From Avichristensenella sp031550535 (GTDB lineage: Bacteria; Bacillota; Clostridia; Christensenellales; Aristaeellaceae), in NCBI GenBank assembly GCA_031550535.1, contig JAVBOM010000045.1, positions 13,196 through 77,195 of the forward strand: 64,000 nucleotides of DNA. Reading direction: 5' to 3'. The notes under the pieces were generated by a model, which searched no databases, had not been told where the DNA came from, and saw nothing but the letters and a program-made list of their open reading frames with translations. The translations under genes were made by a program, and so were the position numbers. Each line of letters begins with the position of its first letter. Position 1 is the stretch's first letter. Positions 36,922 through 44,639 of this stretch are shown here, piece by piece.

Positions 36922-37995
36922 ATGTTTGGGCAGCGCACGGAGCGGTTTTTGTCGCTGGTCAAGGAGCTGGGCGCGCAGGGCGCGCTGGTGCACAAGCCGT
37001 CCAACATGCGCTGGCTCAGCGGATATACGGGCGAAGGGCTGGTGTTCGTCGCGGAGGGCCTCAGCGCGATTGTGACGGACTTCCGCTATACCGAGCAGGC
37101 GGAGCAACAGGCGCCCGGGTACACGGTGCACATGACATCCGCGGGCAACGGGCACGAAAAAGTCGCGGCGGGGCTCGCTGAGGGCGCGGGGATGAAAACC
37201 ATCGCCTTTGAGGACGATAAGGTCACCGTCAAAGAGCTGGAGGCGCTGCGTGAGGCCATGCCGGGCGTGAAGTTCGTGCCCGTGAATCAGCGGGTGGAGA
37301 CGCTCCGCACCGTCAAGGACGAGGGCGAGGTCGCGCTGATTGAGAAGGCGTGCGCCATCTCCTGCCAGGCGTTCGAGTACATGCTCGGCGTCATCAGGCC
37401 GGGTCTTACGGAGCTGGAGATCCGTTTCGAGCTGGAAAGCGCGATGTACCGCTTCGGCGCGGAAAAGCTGGCGTTTGACACGATCGTGGCCGCGGGCGCG
37501 AACGGCTCTCTGCCGCACGCCATCCCGGGCAACCGCGCGGTGAAGGCGGGCGACATGGTCACCATGGATTTCGGCGCGCGCTACGGCGGCTACTGCGCGG
37601 ACATCACGCGCACGGTCGCGGTCGGCTCGCTGGACGACGCCAAGCGCCGCGTGTACGACACGGTCCTTGCGGCGCAGCTCCGCGCGCTGGAAGAGATCAA
37701 GCCCGGCGCGGTGTGCAGCGCGGTGGACAAGATCGCGCGCGACCTGATCGACGGGGCTGGGTACGCCGGGCGGTTCGGGCACGGGCTCGGGCACGCGCTG
37801 GGTTTGGATATCCACGAAAGCCCGCGGCTGAGCACGACGTGTGACGCGGTGCTGGAAGAGGGCATCGTCATAACGAACGAACCGGGCGTCTACCTGCCCG
37901 GGGACTGCGGTTGCCGCATTGAGGATACGGTGCTGGTGACGAAAAACGGATGCCGGAGATTGACGCCGGCCGCGAAAGAGCTTATTATTCTGTAA
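36922..37995 (+). CDS. M24-family aminopeptidase (Xaa-Pro peptidase type)
   Basis: The 357-residue cytoplasmic metallopeptidase removes N-terminal residues next to proline. It has an N-terminal creatinase-like domain (NMRWLSGYTGEG, TDFRYTEQAE) and a pita-bread domain with all five metal ligands: the Asp pair in TMDFGARYGGYCADITRTV (~215 and 226), His in GHGLGHALGLDIHE (~285), Glu in TNEPGVYL (~320) and Glu in RIEDTVLV (~335). I start at MFGQRTERFLSLVKELGAQG. The ATG three bases upstream is in another frame and AAGGG lies rather far. It precedes efp, as in many Firmicutes. Confidence 0.9.
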   Translation: MFGQRTERFLSLVKELGAQGALVHKPSNMRWLSGYTGEGLVFVAEGLSAIVTDFRYTEQAEQQAPGYTVHMTSAGNGHEKVAAGLAEGAGMKTIAFEDDKVTVKELEALREAMPGVKFVPVNQRVETLRTVKDEGEVALIEKACAISCQAFEYMLGVIRPGLTELEIRFELESAMYRFGAEKLAFDTIVAAGANGSLPHAIPGNRAVKAGDMVTMDFGARYGGYCADITRTVAVGSLDDAKRRVYDTVLAAQLRALEEIKPGAVCSAVDKIARDLIDGAGYAGRFGHGLGHALGLDIHESPRLSTTCDAVLEEGIVITNEPGVYLPGDCGCRIEDTVLVTKNGCRRLTPAAKELIIL

Positions 37996-38015
37996 AAGAC
38001 ATTGGAGGGACTTGT

Positions 38016-38573
38016 GTGATTACAGCCGGGGATTTTCGCAAGGGTGTTACCGTGGAGTGGGACGGCGGCGTCTGGGTTATCGCCGATTTTCAGCATGTCA
38101 AGCCGGGCAAGGGCGCCGCGTTCGTGCGCACGAAGATCAAGAACGTGATCACCGGCGCGGTCGTTGAGCGCACGTTCAACCCGACGGACAAAATGCCGCG
38201 CGCGCACATCGAGACAAAGGAAATGCAGTACCTGTACAACGACGGGGAGCTGTATCATTTCATGGATGTGGAGACCTACGAGCAGCTTCCGCTGAACAAG
38301 GAAGAGGTCGAGGACGTGATTCACTTCATCAAGGAGAACGAAAACGTCTCCGTCCGCTTCTTCAAGGGCAAGGCTTTCTCTGTGGAAGCGCCGAACTTTG
38401 TCGAGATGGAAATCGTCGATACCGAGCCAGGGTTCAAGGGCGACACCGCGTCCAACACGACAAAACCCGCCAAGACGGAAACCGGCTATACCGTCAGTGT
38501 GCCGCTGTTCATCAACATCGGCGACCATATTCGTATCGACACCCGCACGGGTGATTATATGGAACGCTGCTAA
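38016..38573 (+). CDS. efp: Elongation factor P
   Basis: EF-P rescues ribosomes stalled at polyproline. The 185-residue length is exactly typical. It starts at GTG (encoding the ITAGDFRKGVTVEWDGG N-terminus) with GGAGG seven bases upstream; upstream ATG frames run back into the peptidase gene. The KOW domain loop VKPGKGAAFVRTK carries the lysine at the tip that some species modify. The C-terminal OB domains are complete (GDHIRIDTRTGDYMERC). It is 20 bases after the M24 peptidase stop, in one operon. Confidence 0.96.
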   Translation: MITAGDFRKGVTVEWDGGVWVIADFQHVKPGKGAAFVRTKIKNVITGAVVERTFNPTDKMPRAHIETKEMQYLYNDGELYHFMDVETYEQLPLNKEEVEDVIHFIKENENVSVRFFKGKAFSVEAPNFVEMEIVDTEPGFKGDTASNTTKPAKTETGYTVSVPLFINIGDHIRIDTRTGDYMERC

Positions 38574-38591
38574 GCGAGAAAGGGGGATTCC

Positions 38592-39002
38592 ATGAGCAAC
38601 CTATCCGACCGCGTGGCGTACCTGAAGGGCCTTGCAGAGGGCATGGAGATTGGCGAGGAGAGCAAGCTGGGCAAGCTCGTCTGCGCCATCATCGACGCCC
38701 TGGGCGAAACGGCCGAGGCGATTCAGCAGCTTGTGGACGAGCATGAGGAGCTGGATGAGTATGTCGAGTCCATCGACGATGATCTGGCGGAGATCGAAGA
38801 GGCGCTCTTCGATGACGACGACGATGACGACTACGACGATGATGATGACGATGACGACGACCTGATCGAGTGTGAGTGCCCCCACTGCGGCAACACCATC
38901 TACTTTGACGCCGAGTCGTTCGACCTGGCGGAGGACCACACCTGCCCCAACTGCGGCAAGCCGCTGTTTGACGAGGGCGGGGATGGCGACGAGGACGAAT
39001 AA
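38592..39002 (+). CDS. CD1247-type small protein with poly-Asp tract and zinc ribbon
   Basis: The 136-residue protein has an N-terminal helical domain (YLKGLAEGMEIGEESKLGKL) recognised in clostridial proteins annotated as 'CD1247 N-terminal domain'. Next come an almost pure aspartate stretch (~73-92, sixteen or more Asp interrupted by one Tyr) and a C-terminal zinc ribbon with CPHC and CPNC pairs. The function is unknown. The Asp run is coded by alternating GAC/GAT, a slippage-prone repeat near 38810-38862. It is 18 bases behind efp. Two paired CxxC motifs suggest binding to a nucleic acid or protein. Confidence 0.8.
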   Translation: MSNLSDRVAYLKGLAEGMEIGEESKLGKLVCAIIDALGETAEAIQQLVDEHEELDEYVESIDDDLAEIEEALFDDDDDDDYDDDDDDDDDLIECECPHCGNTIYFDAESFDLAEDHTCPNCGKPLFDEGGDGDEDE

Positions 39003-39009
39003 CCTTCGA

Positions 39010-39069
39010 GGCGGCACGATTTGAAAAATCGGGCGCCATAAGGGGATTTCGCGAGAAATCCTTCCCTTC
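39010..39069 (+). repeat. Family A palindromic repeat, copy 4
   Basis: GGCGGCACGATTTGAAAAAT, CGGGCGCCAT, then GGATTTC-GCGA-GAAATCC and TTCCCTT. The second loop is a GNRA tetraloop. Confidence 0.85.
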
Positions 39070-39134
39070 AGGATGCGGCATGGAACCCCATCAGGCGGCG
39101 CTGTCATGGACAAGCGCCGCCTTGCTTATTCGCC

Positions 39135-39293
39135 GGCGGCGCTGATTCGAAGAATCGGGCGTCATAAGGGGCACCGGAGGGAAGCGCCGCCAGCGGCGGA
39201 TAAAGCGACCCGGAGGTGCGCCGAGATACAGCGCGATGGCCCGGAAGGGACAGCGCGACAATACCGAGGAGCTTTCGCCAGAAATCCCTACTT
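39135..39293 (+). repeat. Family A repeat, copy 5, split by an inserted repeat
   Basis: The first hairpin half (GGCGGCGCTGATTCGAAGAA to GGGCGTCATAAGGGG, 39135-39171) and the second-hairpin tail (TTTCGCCAGAAATCCCTACT, 39274-39293) are separated by ~100 bases of other repeat sequence. This reads as one family A copy interrupted by a later insertion. Confidence 0.65.
39171..39223 (+). repeat. Dispersed repeat family C, copy 2 (nested in copy 5 of family A)
   Basis: CACCGGAGGGAAGCGCCGCC, then AGCGG and AAAGCGACCCGGAGG match the copy at 8053-8105. After it, GCGCGACAATACCGAGG resembles a core shared with the family B repeats. Confidence 0.65.
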
Positions 39294-39297
39294 CGCC

Positions 39298-39355
39298 GGC
39301 GGCGCTGATTCGAAGAATCGGGCGCCATAAGGAGATTTCGCCAGAAATCCCTACT
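39298..39355 (+). repeat. Family A palindromic repeat, copy 6 (overlaps a gene end)
   Basis: GGCGGCGCTGATTCGAAGAA, TCGGGCGCCATAAGGAG, ATTTCGCCAGAAATCCC and TACTT. The CTA inside its tail is the stop codon (TAG on the minus strand) of the glycosyltransferase gene. Confidence 0.9.
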
Positions 39356-40229
39356 TCTTGCGGCATATATATAAGGGCCTTTTCTTTGCCTCCTCGAACA
39401 GCCGCGCCGTGTACAGCCCCAGCACCCCGACACCGGTCAGTGTGAGCGCGGCGAGCCCCGATATCAGCGCGGCGGCCCAGGCGGCAAAGCACAGCAGACA
39501 AACGCAGCCAACAGCGGACAACGCGCCCAGCAGAAACGGCAGGTACAGCGGCGCGGGTGTCAGGCTGATGATGCCCTCAATGGCGTAGCGCAGCAGCGCC
39601 CAGAACGACCACTTCGTCACGCCCGCCACGCGCTCCACGTTCTCATAGCCGATATACCGCACGTCAAAGCCGACCCACGCGAACAGCCCCTTGGAAAAGC
39701 GTCGCCGCTCCGAGAGGCTTAGCACCGCGTCCACCATATCCCGCCGCATCAGGCGAAAATCGCGCGCGCCGTCCACAATCTCCACCTGCGATACGCGGTT
39801 GACCCAGCGGTAGAACGCCCGGGCAAACGCCGACCGCACGGGCGGCTCGCCCGCGCGCGTCACGCGACGGGTGCCCACGCAGTCGCAGCCCGTCTCCCGG
39901 ATCATTTCGAGCATTTGGGGCAGCATTTCCGGCGGGTCCTGCAGGTCCGCGTCCATCACGGCCACGTAATCGCCCGTTGCGTGGGCCAGACCGGCGTGCA
40001 GCGCCGCTTCCTTGCCGAAATTGCGCGAAAAGGATAACACGCGCACGCGGCCGTCCTCCCGCGCCATTTCGCGGGCCAACGCAAGCGTGCCGTCGCGCGA
40101 ACCATCGTCCACGAGCAGCAGTTCAAACGCCACGTCCGCCATCCGCCCGGCGATTTCGCCAAAGCGGCGCAGGAAGTGCGGCAGCGCCTCTTCCTCGTTA
40201 TAGCAGGGCACGACAATCGAAATCAACAT
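39351..40229 (-). CDS. Family 2 glycosyltransferase with C-terminal membrane helices (GtrB/DPM type)
   Basis: The 292-residue enzyme probably transfers a sugar to a polyprenyl phosphate at the cytoplasmic face. The GT2 fold shows VPCYNEEEALPHFL (~7), VDDGSRDGT (~40) and the metal motif DADLQDPPEM (~92). Two C-terminal helices (~228-250 and ~258-282, FLLGALSAVGCVCLLCFAAW and ALISGLAALTLTGVGVLGLY) match the bactoprenol glucosyltransferase GtrB layout. There is no ribosome binding site: an extended -10 ends six bases before the ATG, so the mRNA is probably leaderless. Its last codons and stop lie in a family A repeat. Confidence 0.88.
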   Translation of the reverse strand: MLISIVVPCYNEEEALPHFLRRFGEIAGRMADVAFELLLVDDGSRDGTLALAREMAREDGRVRVLSFSRNFGKEAALHAGLAHATGDYVAVMDADLQDPPEMLPQMLEMIRETGCDCVGTRRVTRAGEPPVRSAFARAFYRWVNRVSQVEIVDGARDFRLMRRDMVDAVLSLSERRRFSKGLFAWVGFDVRYIGYENVERVAGVTKWSFWALLRYAIEGIISLTPAPLYLPFLLGALSAVGCVCLLCFAAWAAALISGLAALTLTGVGVLGLYTARLFEEAKKRPLYICRKK

Positions 40230-40235
40230 GCGCCC

Positions 40236-40264
40236 AGTATACCACAGCGGATTTTCGCATGCAA
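40236..40264 (-). promoter_or_regulatory. Promoter of the glycosyltransferase gene, implying a leaderless mRNA
   Basis: TGGTATACT on the minus strand, with a weak TTGCAT -35 at 17 bases. The start codon begins seven bases after the -10, where transcription itself should start. Confidence 0.6.
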
Positions 40265-40282
40265 ACCATGCCATACTACGAG

Positions 40283-40669
40283 CAGGGCGATTTTATTAGA
40301 AATCGCCCTGGGAGAAGGTCGATGCCTGAACACCTGCGGGCGTTCCGCGCGGCGCCGGGACCGCATGTATTGATCCCTCCATAAGTCTGTTGGGACTGGT
40401 TCTGGATCACAGACCTGACGTACATGAAGCGGAACGCCGTCGCCCCTGTGGGGCAATCAGACGGCGTGGAGGTTGGTTTCCGCACAGAGCCGGAACCGAG
40501 CGCGCCCTGTGGGCGATGAAGCGAGGTGAAGGTTCAGCCCGACACAGAGCGATCGACCAACGGGAGAGCGCGACAATGCCGGGGTGCGTGCCGCATAGCG
40601 GCGCGACAATGCGGGAACCCCTGTGGTCTCTCGAACTCTCTGGGCTGGTTCGGTCCGATAAAATCGCCC
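40283..40669 (+). repeat. Dispersed repeat family B, copy 1, within a 387-base structured region
   Basis: There is no credible gene here. It opens with an 11-bp hairpin CAGGGCGATTT/AAATCGCCCTG (40283-40310). Its left arm can also pair over ~365 bases with TAAAATCGCCC at 40659-40669. Between them, 40425-40645 contains stems ACGCCGTC/GACGGCGT enclosing GCCCC/GGGGC, CGCCC/GGGCG, and repeated CACAGAG and GCGACAATGC motifs. It aligns with the reverse complement of 44640-44850. It lies just upstream of the DUF421 gene. Confidence 0.6.
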
Positions 40670-40708
40670 GATGCTAAGAAGAATTAAAAAACGAACGGAG
40701 GCGCGAAA

Positions 40709-41434
40709 ATGCTTACCGTGCTCATTCGCTCAACGCTCCTGTTTATTGTCGCCGTCTTTGTCATGCGCATGATGGGCAAGCGGCAGGTCAGCCAATTGCA
40801 GCCCTACGAGCTGGTTATCGCCATCATGATTGCCGACCTGGCGTCCACCCCCATGGGCGACATCGGCGTGCCGCTGCTGTACGGCATCCTGCCCATGCTG
40901 ACGCTGATGATGCTGCACAGCGCGATTTCGCTTGGCAACATGAAAAGCCAGCGGTTCCGCGCGCTCATCTGCGGAACGCCCAGCATATTGATCCGCAAGG
41001 GCGTTGTGCAGGAAGCGGAGCTGAAGCGCATGTGCATGGACCTGAGCGACCTGCTGGAAGAGCTTCGCGCGTCGGGCGTGCTCAGCCCCGCCGACGTGGG
41101 CACAGCGATTCTGGAAACCAGCGGCAAGATGAGCGTGTTTCCAAACGCGGACAAGCGGCCCCTGACGCCGGAGGATATGGGGGTGGCCGTGCAGTACGAG
41201 GGCATCCCGCTGACGCTCGTGATGGACGGGGAGGTGCAGTATCAGAACCTGACCGTCGGCGGCCTGGACCTGAACTGGCTGAACAACGCGCTGGGCGACG
41301 CCGGATTCCGCAGCCATGACGAAATACTGCTGGCGAGCCTGGACACGCGCGGCATGCTGTTTGCACAGGGGCGGGGGAACAAGCCGCGCTTGGCGATCCG
41401 GCAGGCGCTGGAGCCGGAAAAGGTGGCCTGGTGA
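40709..41434 (+). CDS. DUF421 (YetF-like) membrane protein
   Basis: The 241-residue protein has about three N-terminal helices (~5-20, ~38-50 and ~55-75), beginning MLTVLIRSTLLFIVAVFVMR, then the conserved MGKRQVSQLQPYELVIAIMI segment and a cytoplasmic C-terminal domain with the STPMGD-type and GTPSILIRKGVV features of the family. In Bacillus, relatives (YetF, YrbG, YkjA, SpoVAE-like) are linked to spore membranes. GGAGG precedes the ATG. The stop overlaps the following DUF4363 start (TGATG), a pairing common in clostridia. Confidence 0.85.
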   Translation: MLTVLIRSTLLFIVAVFVMRMMGKRQVSQLQPYELVIAIMIADLASTPMGDIGVPLLYGILPMLTLMMLHSAISLGNMKSQRFRALICGTPSILIRKGVVQEAELKRMCMDLSDLLEELRASGVLSPADVGTAILETSGKMSVFPNADKRPLTPEDMGVAVQYEGIPLTLVMDGEVQYQNLTVGGLDLNWLNNALGDAGFRSHDEILLASLDTRGMLFAQGRGNKPRLAIRQALEPEKVAW

Positions 41435-41817
41435 TGAACAAGCGGATTCTTTGTGTCGTGATTACGCTGCCGGTCGTCCTCGCGCTGGGCATCAGCAGTA
41501 TGGTTTTCACCCAATCCGTATCGGAAATGTATGTGGATCAGGTGCGCGAGCTGGAGGAGCTCGCCCGCGCGGGCGATATGGCCGGGGCGCAGAAAATGCT
41601 GACCGACATCGCGACGGAGTGGCGCGAAAAGGAAACGTTCCTGCAGCTTTGGGTGGTCCATCAGGATACGGACACCGTGACAAGGCATATCATCGGCGTG
41701 CAGGTCGGGCTGACGCTCGGCGACGAGGCGCTCTTTTTCGATCATTCGGCGCAGTTAATCGAGGCGCTCCGGCACCTGCATCACCGGGATGATTTGACGC
41801 TGGGAAATGTGCTGTAA
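41434..41817 (+). CDS. DUF4363 protein
   Basis: The 127-residue product begins MNKRILCVVITLPVVLALGI with one N-terminal helix that anchors or exports it. The rest is helical (YVDQVRELEELARAGDMAGA, HSAQLIEALRHLHHRDDLTL). The ATG overlaps the DUF421 stop, so the two are translationally coupled and probably act together. No ribosome binding site of its own is needed. Family assignment rests on the partner gene, length and general pattern. Function is unknown. Confidence 0.75.
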   Translation: MNKRILCVVITLPVVLALGISSMVFTQSVSEMYVDQVRELEELARAGDMAGAQKMLTDIATEWREKETFLQLWVVHQDTDTVTRHIIGVQVGLTLGDEALFFDHSAQLIEALRHLHHRDDLTLGNVL

Positions 41818-41970
41818 CCTATGAAAAAACCGGTTTCCGGGGGTCTCGGAGGGTCTTTTTGCGCCGAAAGACGCCTTTTGGCGGAGAAAATGAGAAAAAT
41901 CAAGGATTTTCTAGAAAAGTCGGCAGGAATCAGTACAAACACGGCGAATAAGGCGTCGTTGAATCCAACA

Positions 41971-41979
41971 TGCTATTAT
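41971..41979 (+). promoter_or_regulatory. Extended -10 promoter of hup
   Basis: TGCTATTAT: a near-consensus -10 with TG extension, ~32 bases before the HU start. No clear -35. Confidence 0.5.
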
Positions 41980-42011
41980 TAGCTAGGTAAAAAACAAGGA
42001 GGGGTCCCTAA

Positions 42012-42284
42012 ATGAACAAGACAGAGCTTTGCGCCGCGGTCGCCGCGAAAACTGGTATGGCCAAAAAAGACGCGGAGAAGTTCACCAACGCGTTTGTCGA
42101 GGTAATCACCGAGGCGATGCAGCAGGAGGACAAGGTCCAGATCGTCGGCTTTGGTTCCTTCGAGGTGAAGAACCGCCCGGCGCGCAAGGCGCGCAATCCG
42201 CGCACCGGCGAGGAAATCGAAATTGCCGCCACAAAGGCTCCCGTCTTCAAGGCCGGCAAAGCGCTGAAGGACAGCGTGAAGTAA
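42012..42284 (+). CDS. hup: HU-family DNA-binding protein
   Basis: The 90-residue histone-like protein begins MNKTELCAAVAAKTGMAKKD. The family signature GFGSFEVKNRPARKARNPRT in the DNA-binding arm is intact, followed by the standard C-terminus (AGKALKDSVK). It binds and bends DNA as a dimer. AAGGAGGGG lies upstream. It is followed by a strong terminator, so it is transcribed as a single gene. Confidence 0.97.
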   Translation: MNKTELCAAVAAKTGMAKKDAEKFTNAFVEVITEAMQQEDKVQIVGFGSFEVKNRPARKARNPRTGEEIEIAATKAPVFKAGKALKDSVK

Positions 42285-42300
42285 GGCATTCTTTATGGGC

Positions 42301-42333
42301 AAACCCGTGCGGTTGTTTCGCACGGGTTTTTCG
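42301..42333 (+). terminator. Intrinsic terminator of hup
   Basis: AAACCCGTGCG and CGCACGGGTTT form an 11-bp stem with a 7-base loop, and TTTTTC overlaps the end. Confidence 0.92.
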
Positions 42334-42367
42334 TACTGTTTATGCATATGTGATTATGGAGGAAAAC

Positions 42368-42613
42368 ATGCGCCTGGATAAATACCTGAAGGTTTCCCGC
42401 ATCATCAAGCGGCGCACGGTGGCCAACGACGCGTGCAGCGGCGGTCGCGTATCGATAAACGGCAAGCCGGCCAAGCCCGGCGCTGAGGTGAGCGTGGGGG
42501 ACGTGCTGGAGATTCGCTTTGGCGACCGGCTGACCCGCTACGAGATCCTTTCCATCAGCGAGCACGCGCAAAAGGCGGATGCGGCGGACATGTACCGCGC
42601 GCTGGAGCCATGA
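42368..42613 (+). CDS. S4-domain RNA-binding protein (YabO/RqcP type)
   Basis: The 81-residue protein is almost only an S4 domain: MRLDKYLKVSRIIKRRTVAN followed by GGRVSINGKPAKPGAEVSVG and DVLEIRFG. In Bacillus subtilis the homologue RqcP (YabO) helps ribosome-associated quality control with RqcH. Here the ATG has GGAGG upstream and the stop overlaps the ispDF start as ATGA. In this window it is linked to isoprenoid synthesis rather than to the usual yabP/divIC genes. Confidence 0.88.
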   Translation: MRLDKYLKVSRIIKRRTVANDACSGGRVSINGKPAKPGAEVSVGDVLEIRFGDRLTRYEILSISEHAQKADAADMYRALEP

Positions 42614-43755
42614 GCGCCTGGGCGCTCATCATGGCGGCGGGGTCCGGCACCCGCATGGGCATGGCGACGAACAAGGCGCTGCTGCCGCTCGCCGGGCGGA
42701 CCCTGCTGGAGCGCAGCGCGCGCGCGTTCGCCGGGCTGACGGACGGCGCCGTGATCGTTGCGGCGGAGAGGGATCTGGACGCGATCCGCGCAATGGGGCT
42801 GGACGCGAAAATCGCCGTCGGCGGGGATACGCGGCAGCGGTCGGTCTTGAACGGCCTGCGCGCGCTGCCGGAGGACGCGGGCATCGTGCTGGTGCACGAC
42901 GCGGCACGCCCGTTTGTCACGGAGGAAATCATCCGCCGTTGCATCGATTCCGCCGCCGAGTACGGCAGCGGCGTCGCGTGCGTGCCCATCAAGGACACGG
43001 TCAAGCGCGTCGGCCCGGCAGGTACGGTGCGGACGATCCCGCGCGACGCGCTCCGTGCCGCGCAGACCCCGCAGGCGTTCCGCGTCGCCGCGCTGAAAAG
43101 GGCGATTGAGGCGCTGGAAGCGCGCGGCGAGACGGCCACGGACGACGCCTCCGCGCTGGAAGCCGCCGGGGAGACGGTCCGTCTGGTGGAGGGCAGCTAC
43201 GACAACCTGAAGCTGACCACGCCGGAGGACATGGCGCTGGCGGAATGGCTGTTAGACCGGCGGTCGGACGGCGGCGCGCCGCGCGTGGGCTACGGGTTTG
43301 ACGCGCACCGACTGGCCGAAGGCAGGCCGCTGGTGCTCCTGGGGGTTGATATTCCGTTTGAGAAGGGCTTGCTTGGCCACAGCGACGCGGACGTGGCGTG
43401 CCACGCGCTGATGGACGCGCTGCTTGGCGCGGCGGCGCTGGGCGACATCGGTCTGCATTTCCCGGATAGCGATCCCGCGTATAAGGGCATTTCGTCCATG
43501 CGGCTGCTGGAGCGCGTCGTGGCGCTGCTGCGCGCGCGCGGCCTGGCCGCGTGGAATGCTGATGTGACCATCGTGGCCGAGCGGCCAAAGCTGCGGCCGT
43601 ACATGGCGGCCATGGCGCAGGGCGTCGCGGATGCGCTGGGCATTCCGATGGATCGGGTGAACGTGAAGGCCACGACGACCGAAGGCATGGGCTTTGAGGG
43701 CGAGGGGCGGGGCATGTCCGCGCACGCGGTGGCGACGGTGGGGCGGGCGGAGTAA
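42610..43755 (+). CDS. ispDF: Bifunctional IspD-IspF enzyme of the MEP isoprenoid pathway
   Basis: The 381-residue protein carries out two non-consecutive steps of the MEP pathway. Residues ~1-220 are IspD (4-diphosphocytidyl-2-C-methyl-erythritol synthase) with the nucleotide loop MAAGSGTRMGMATNKALLPL and VHDAARPFV (~95). Residues ~225-381 are IspF (cyclodiphosphate synthase) with GYGFDAHRLAEGRPLVLLG, the metal His/Asp residues, LLGHSDADVACHALMDALLG and the C-terminal ATTTEGMGFEGEGRG. Natural IspDF fusions are known in some bacteria. It is translationally coupled to the S4 protein. Confidence 0.95.
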   Translation: MSAWALIMAAGSGTRMGMATNKALLPLAGRTLLERSARAFAGLTDGAVIVAAERDLDAIRAMGLDAKIAVGGDTRQRSVLNGLRALPEDAGIVLVHDAARPFVTEEIIRRCIDSAAEYGSGVACVPIKDTVKRVGPAGTVRTIPRDALRAAQTPQAFRVAALKRAIEALEARGETATDDASALEAAGETVRLVEGSYDNLKLTTPEDMALAEWLLDRRSDGGAPRVGYGFDAHRLAEGRPLVLLGVDIPFEKGLLGHSDADVACHALMDALLGAAALGDIGLHFPDSDPAYKGISSMRLLERVVALLRARGLAAWNADVTIVAERPKLRPYMAAMAQGVADALGIPMDRVNVKATTTEGMGFEGEGRGMSAHAVATVGRAE

Positions 43756-43893
43756 AGGGACTAGGGGGGGCGCTGGGACGCTGTCCTAGACCCTGCCAAA
43801 GGGATTTCATCCCTCTGGACTCCCTTCATTTCGCCTTGCGGCGGGAGATGCGTATAAATCCATTGAGGATTGCTACCAAATGAGGTGTTCTTG

Positions 43894-44574
43894 TTGAAGC
43901 AAAGGCGGCTAACGCAACCCTTCGTCATCCTTTCGCTGCTGGGCTTCATTTTTTCGTGGTCTGCGCTGACGAACGCGTGGAGCTACTCGGATCGCCTTTT
44001 CCCTGGCGATGTTGTGCAAGGAGAGTTCCTCTACGCGATCATCAGCCGCGCTGTTTGGGTCCTCCCGGCGTGCATACTCATTGCCCTGTTTTCCGGGCGT
44101 TTGAGCATCCACGCAAAAAACATGGTGCGAAAGCCCCCGAGCGGCAAGCTGTTTTTCGCGACCCTCTGCTTGTCGCTGCTGTACTGCGGCATTCTGATGC
44201 TGGTTTTCCATGGCGGTTTCTGGCGCAACGCGGAGGAATCCGTCGCAAGGCTGGCCATCCGGTTCCTGGTCGTGGGAATCGTGGAAGAAACGGTCTTTCG
44301 CGGCTGGGGATACAATGCACTTGCTGCTTTGGGTTCGCGCAAGCGGGCCGTGGTCATTTCCACGGCCGCGTTTGTCGTGCTGCATTGGCCGGCGTACATC
44401 ATCTCATTTTTTCTGACGGGCGCGTTTCACTGGTCGGGTATATTGTCCCAAAGCGCGGCCGCGATGGTTTGGGGCGTCACCGGTTGCCTTTTGTTCCGGA
44501 AGGACGGCTCAATCTGGTCCGCGATCGCGGCGCATTCGTTCTATGATTTCATCTTCACCGTCTTTGTGGGATAG
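43894..44574 (+). CDS. CPBP-family intramembrane metalloprotease
   Basis: The protein has ~226 residues from a TTG start preceded by GAGGTG at six bases; two other in-frame TTG codons lie just upstream. The three CPBP/Abi motifs are present: EETVFRG (EExxxR, ~133), FVVLHW (FxxxH, ~163) and HSFYDF (HxxxD, ~215), within seven or eight helices. Relatives cleave prenylated proteins or act in bacteriocin immunity. It is preceded by ~130 bases of repeat-like sequence, which separates it from ispDF, and is followed by a hairpin. Confidence 0.85.
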   Translation: MKQRRLTQPFVILSLLGFIFSWSALTNAWSYSDRLFPGDVVQGEFLYAIISRAVWVLPACILIALFSGRLSIHAKNMVRKPPSGKLFFATLCLSLLYCGILMLVFHGGFWRNAEESVARLAIRFLVVGIVEETVFRGWGYNALAALGSRKRAVVISTAAFVVLHWPAYIISFFLTGAFHWSGILSQSAAAMVWGVTGCLLFRKDGSIWSAIAAHSFYDFIFTVFVG

Positions 44575-44584
44575 AATAGCAAAA

Positions 44585-44614
44585 GGGATGCCCGACCGTA
44601 CCTATGGGCATCCC
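44585..44614. terminator. Hairpin after the CPBP gene
   Basis: GGGATGCCC and GGGCATCCC with a 12-base loop. On the minus strand TTTTGC follows, so it better fits the end of the rlmI transcript, which converges on it. Confidence 0.6.
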
Positions 44615-44639
44615 ATGATCGCTATGTAGAATCACTTTC

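Noticed and set aside
40283..40669. Riboswitch specific to the DUF421 gene
   Set aside because: The core of the region recurs inverted at 44640-44850 downstream of an unrelated gene, so a dispersed repeat is the simpler explanation.
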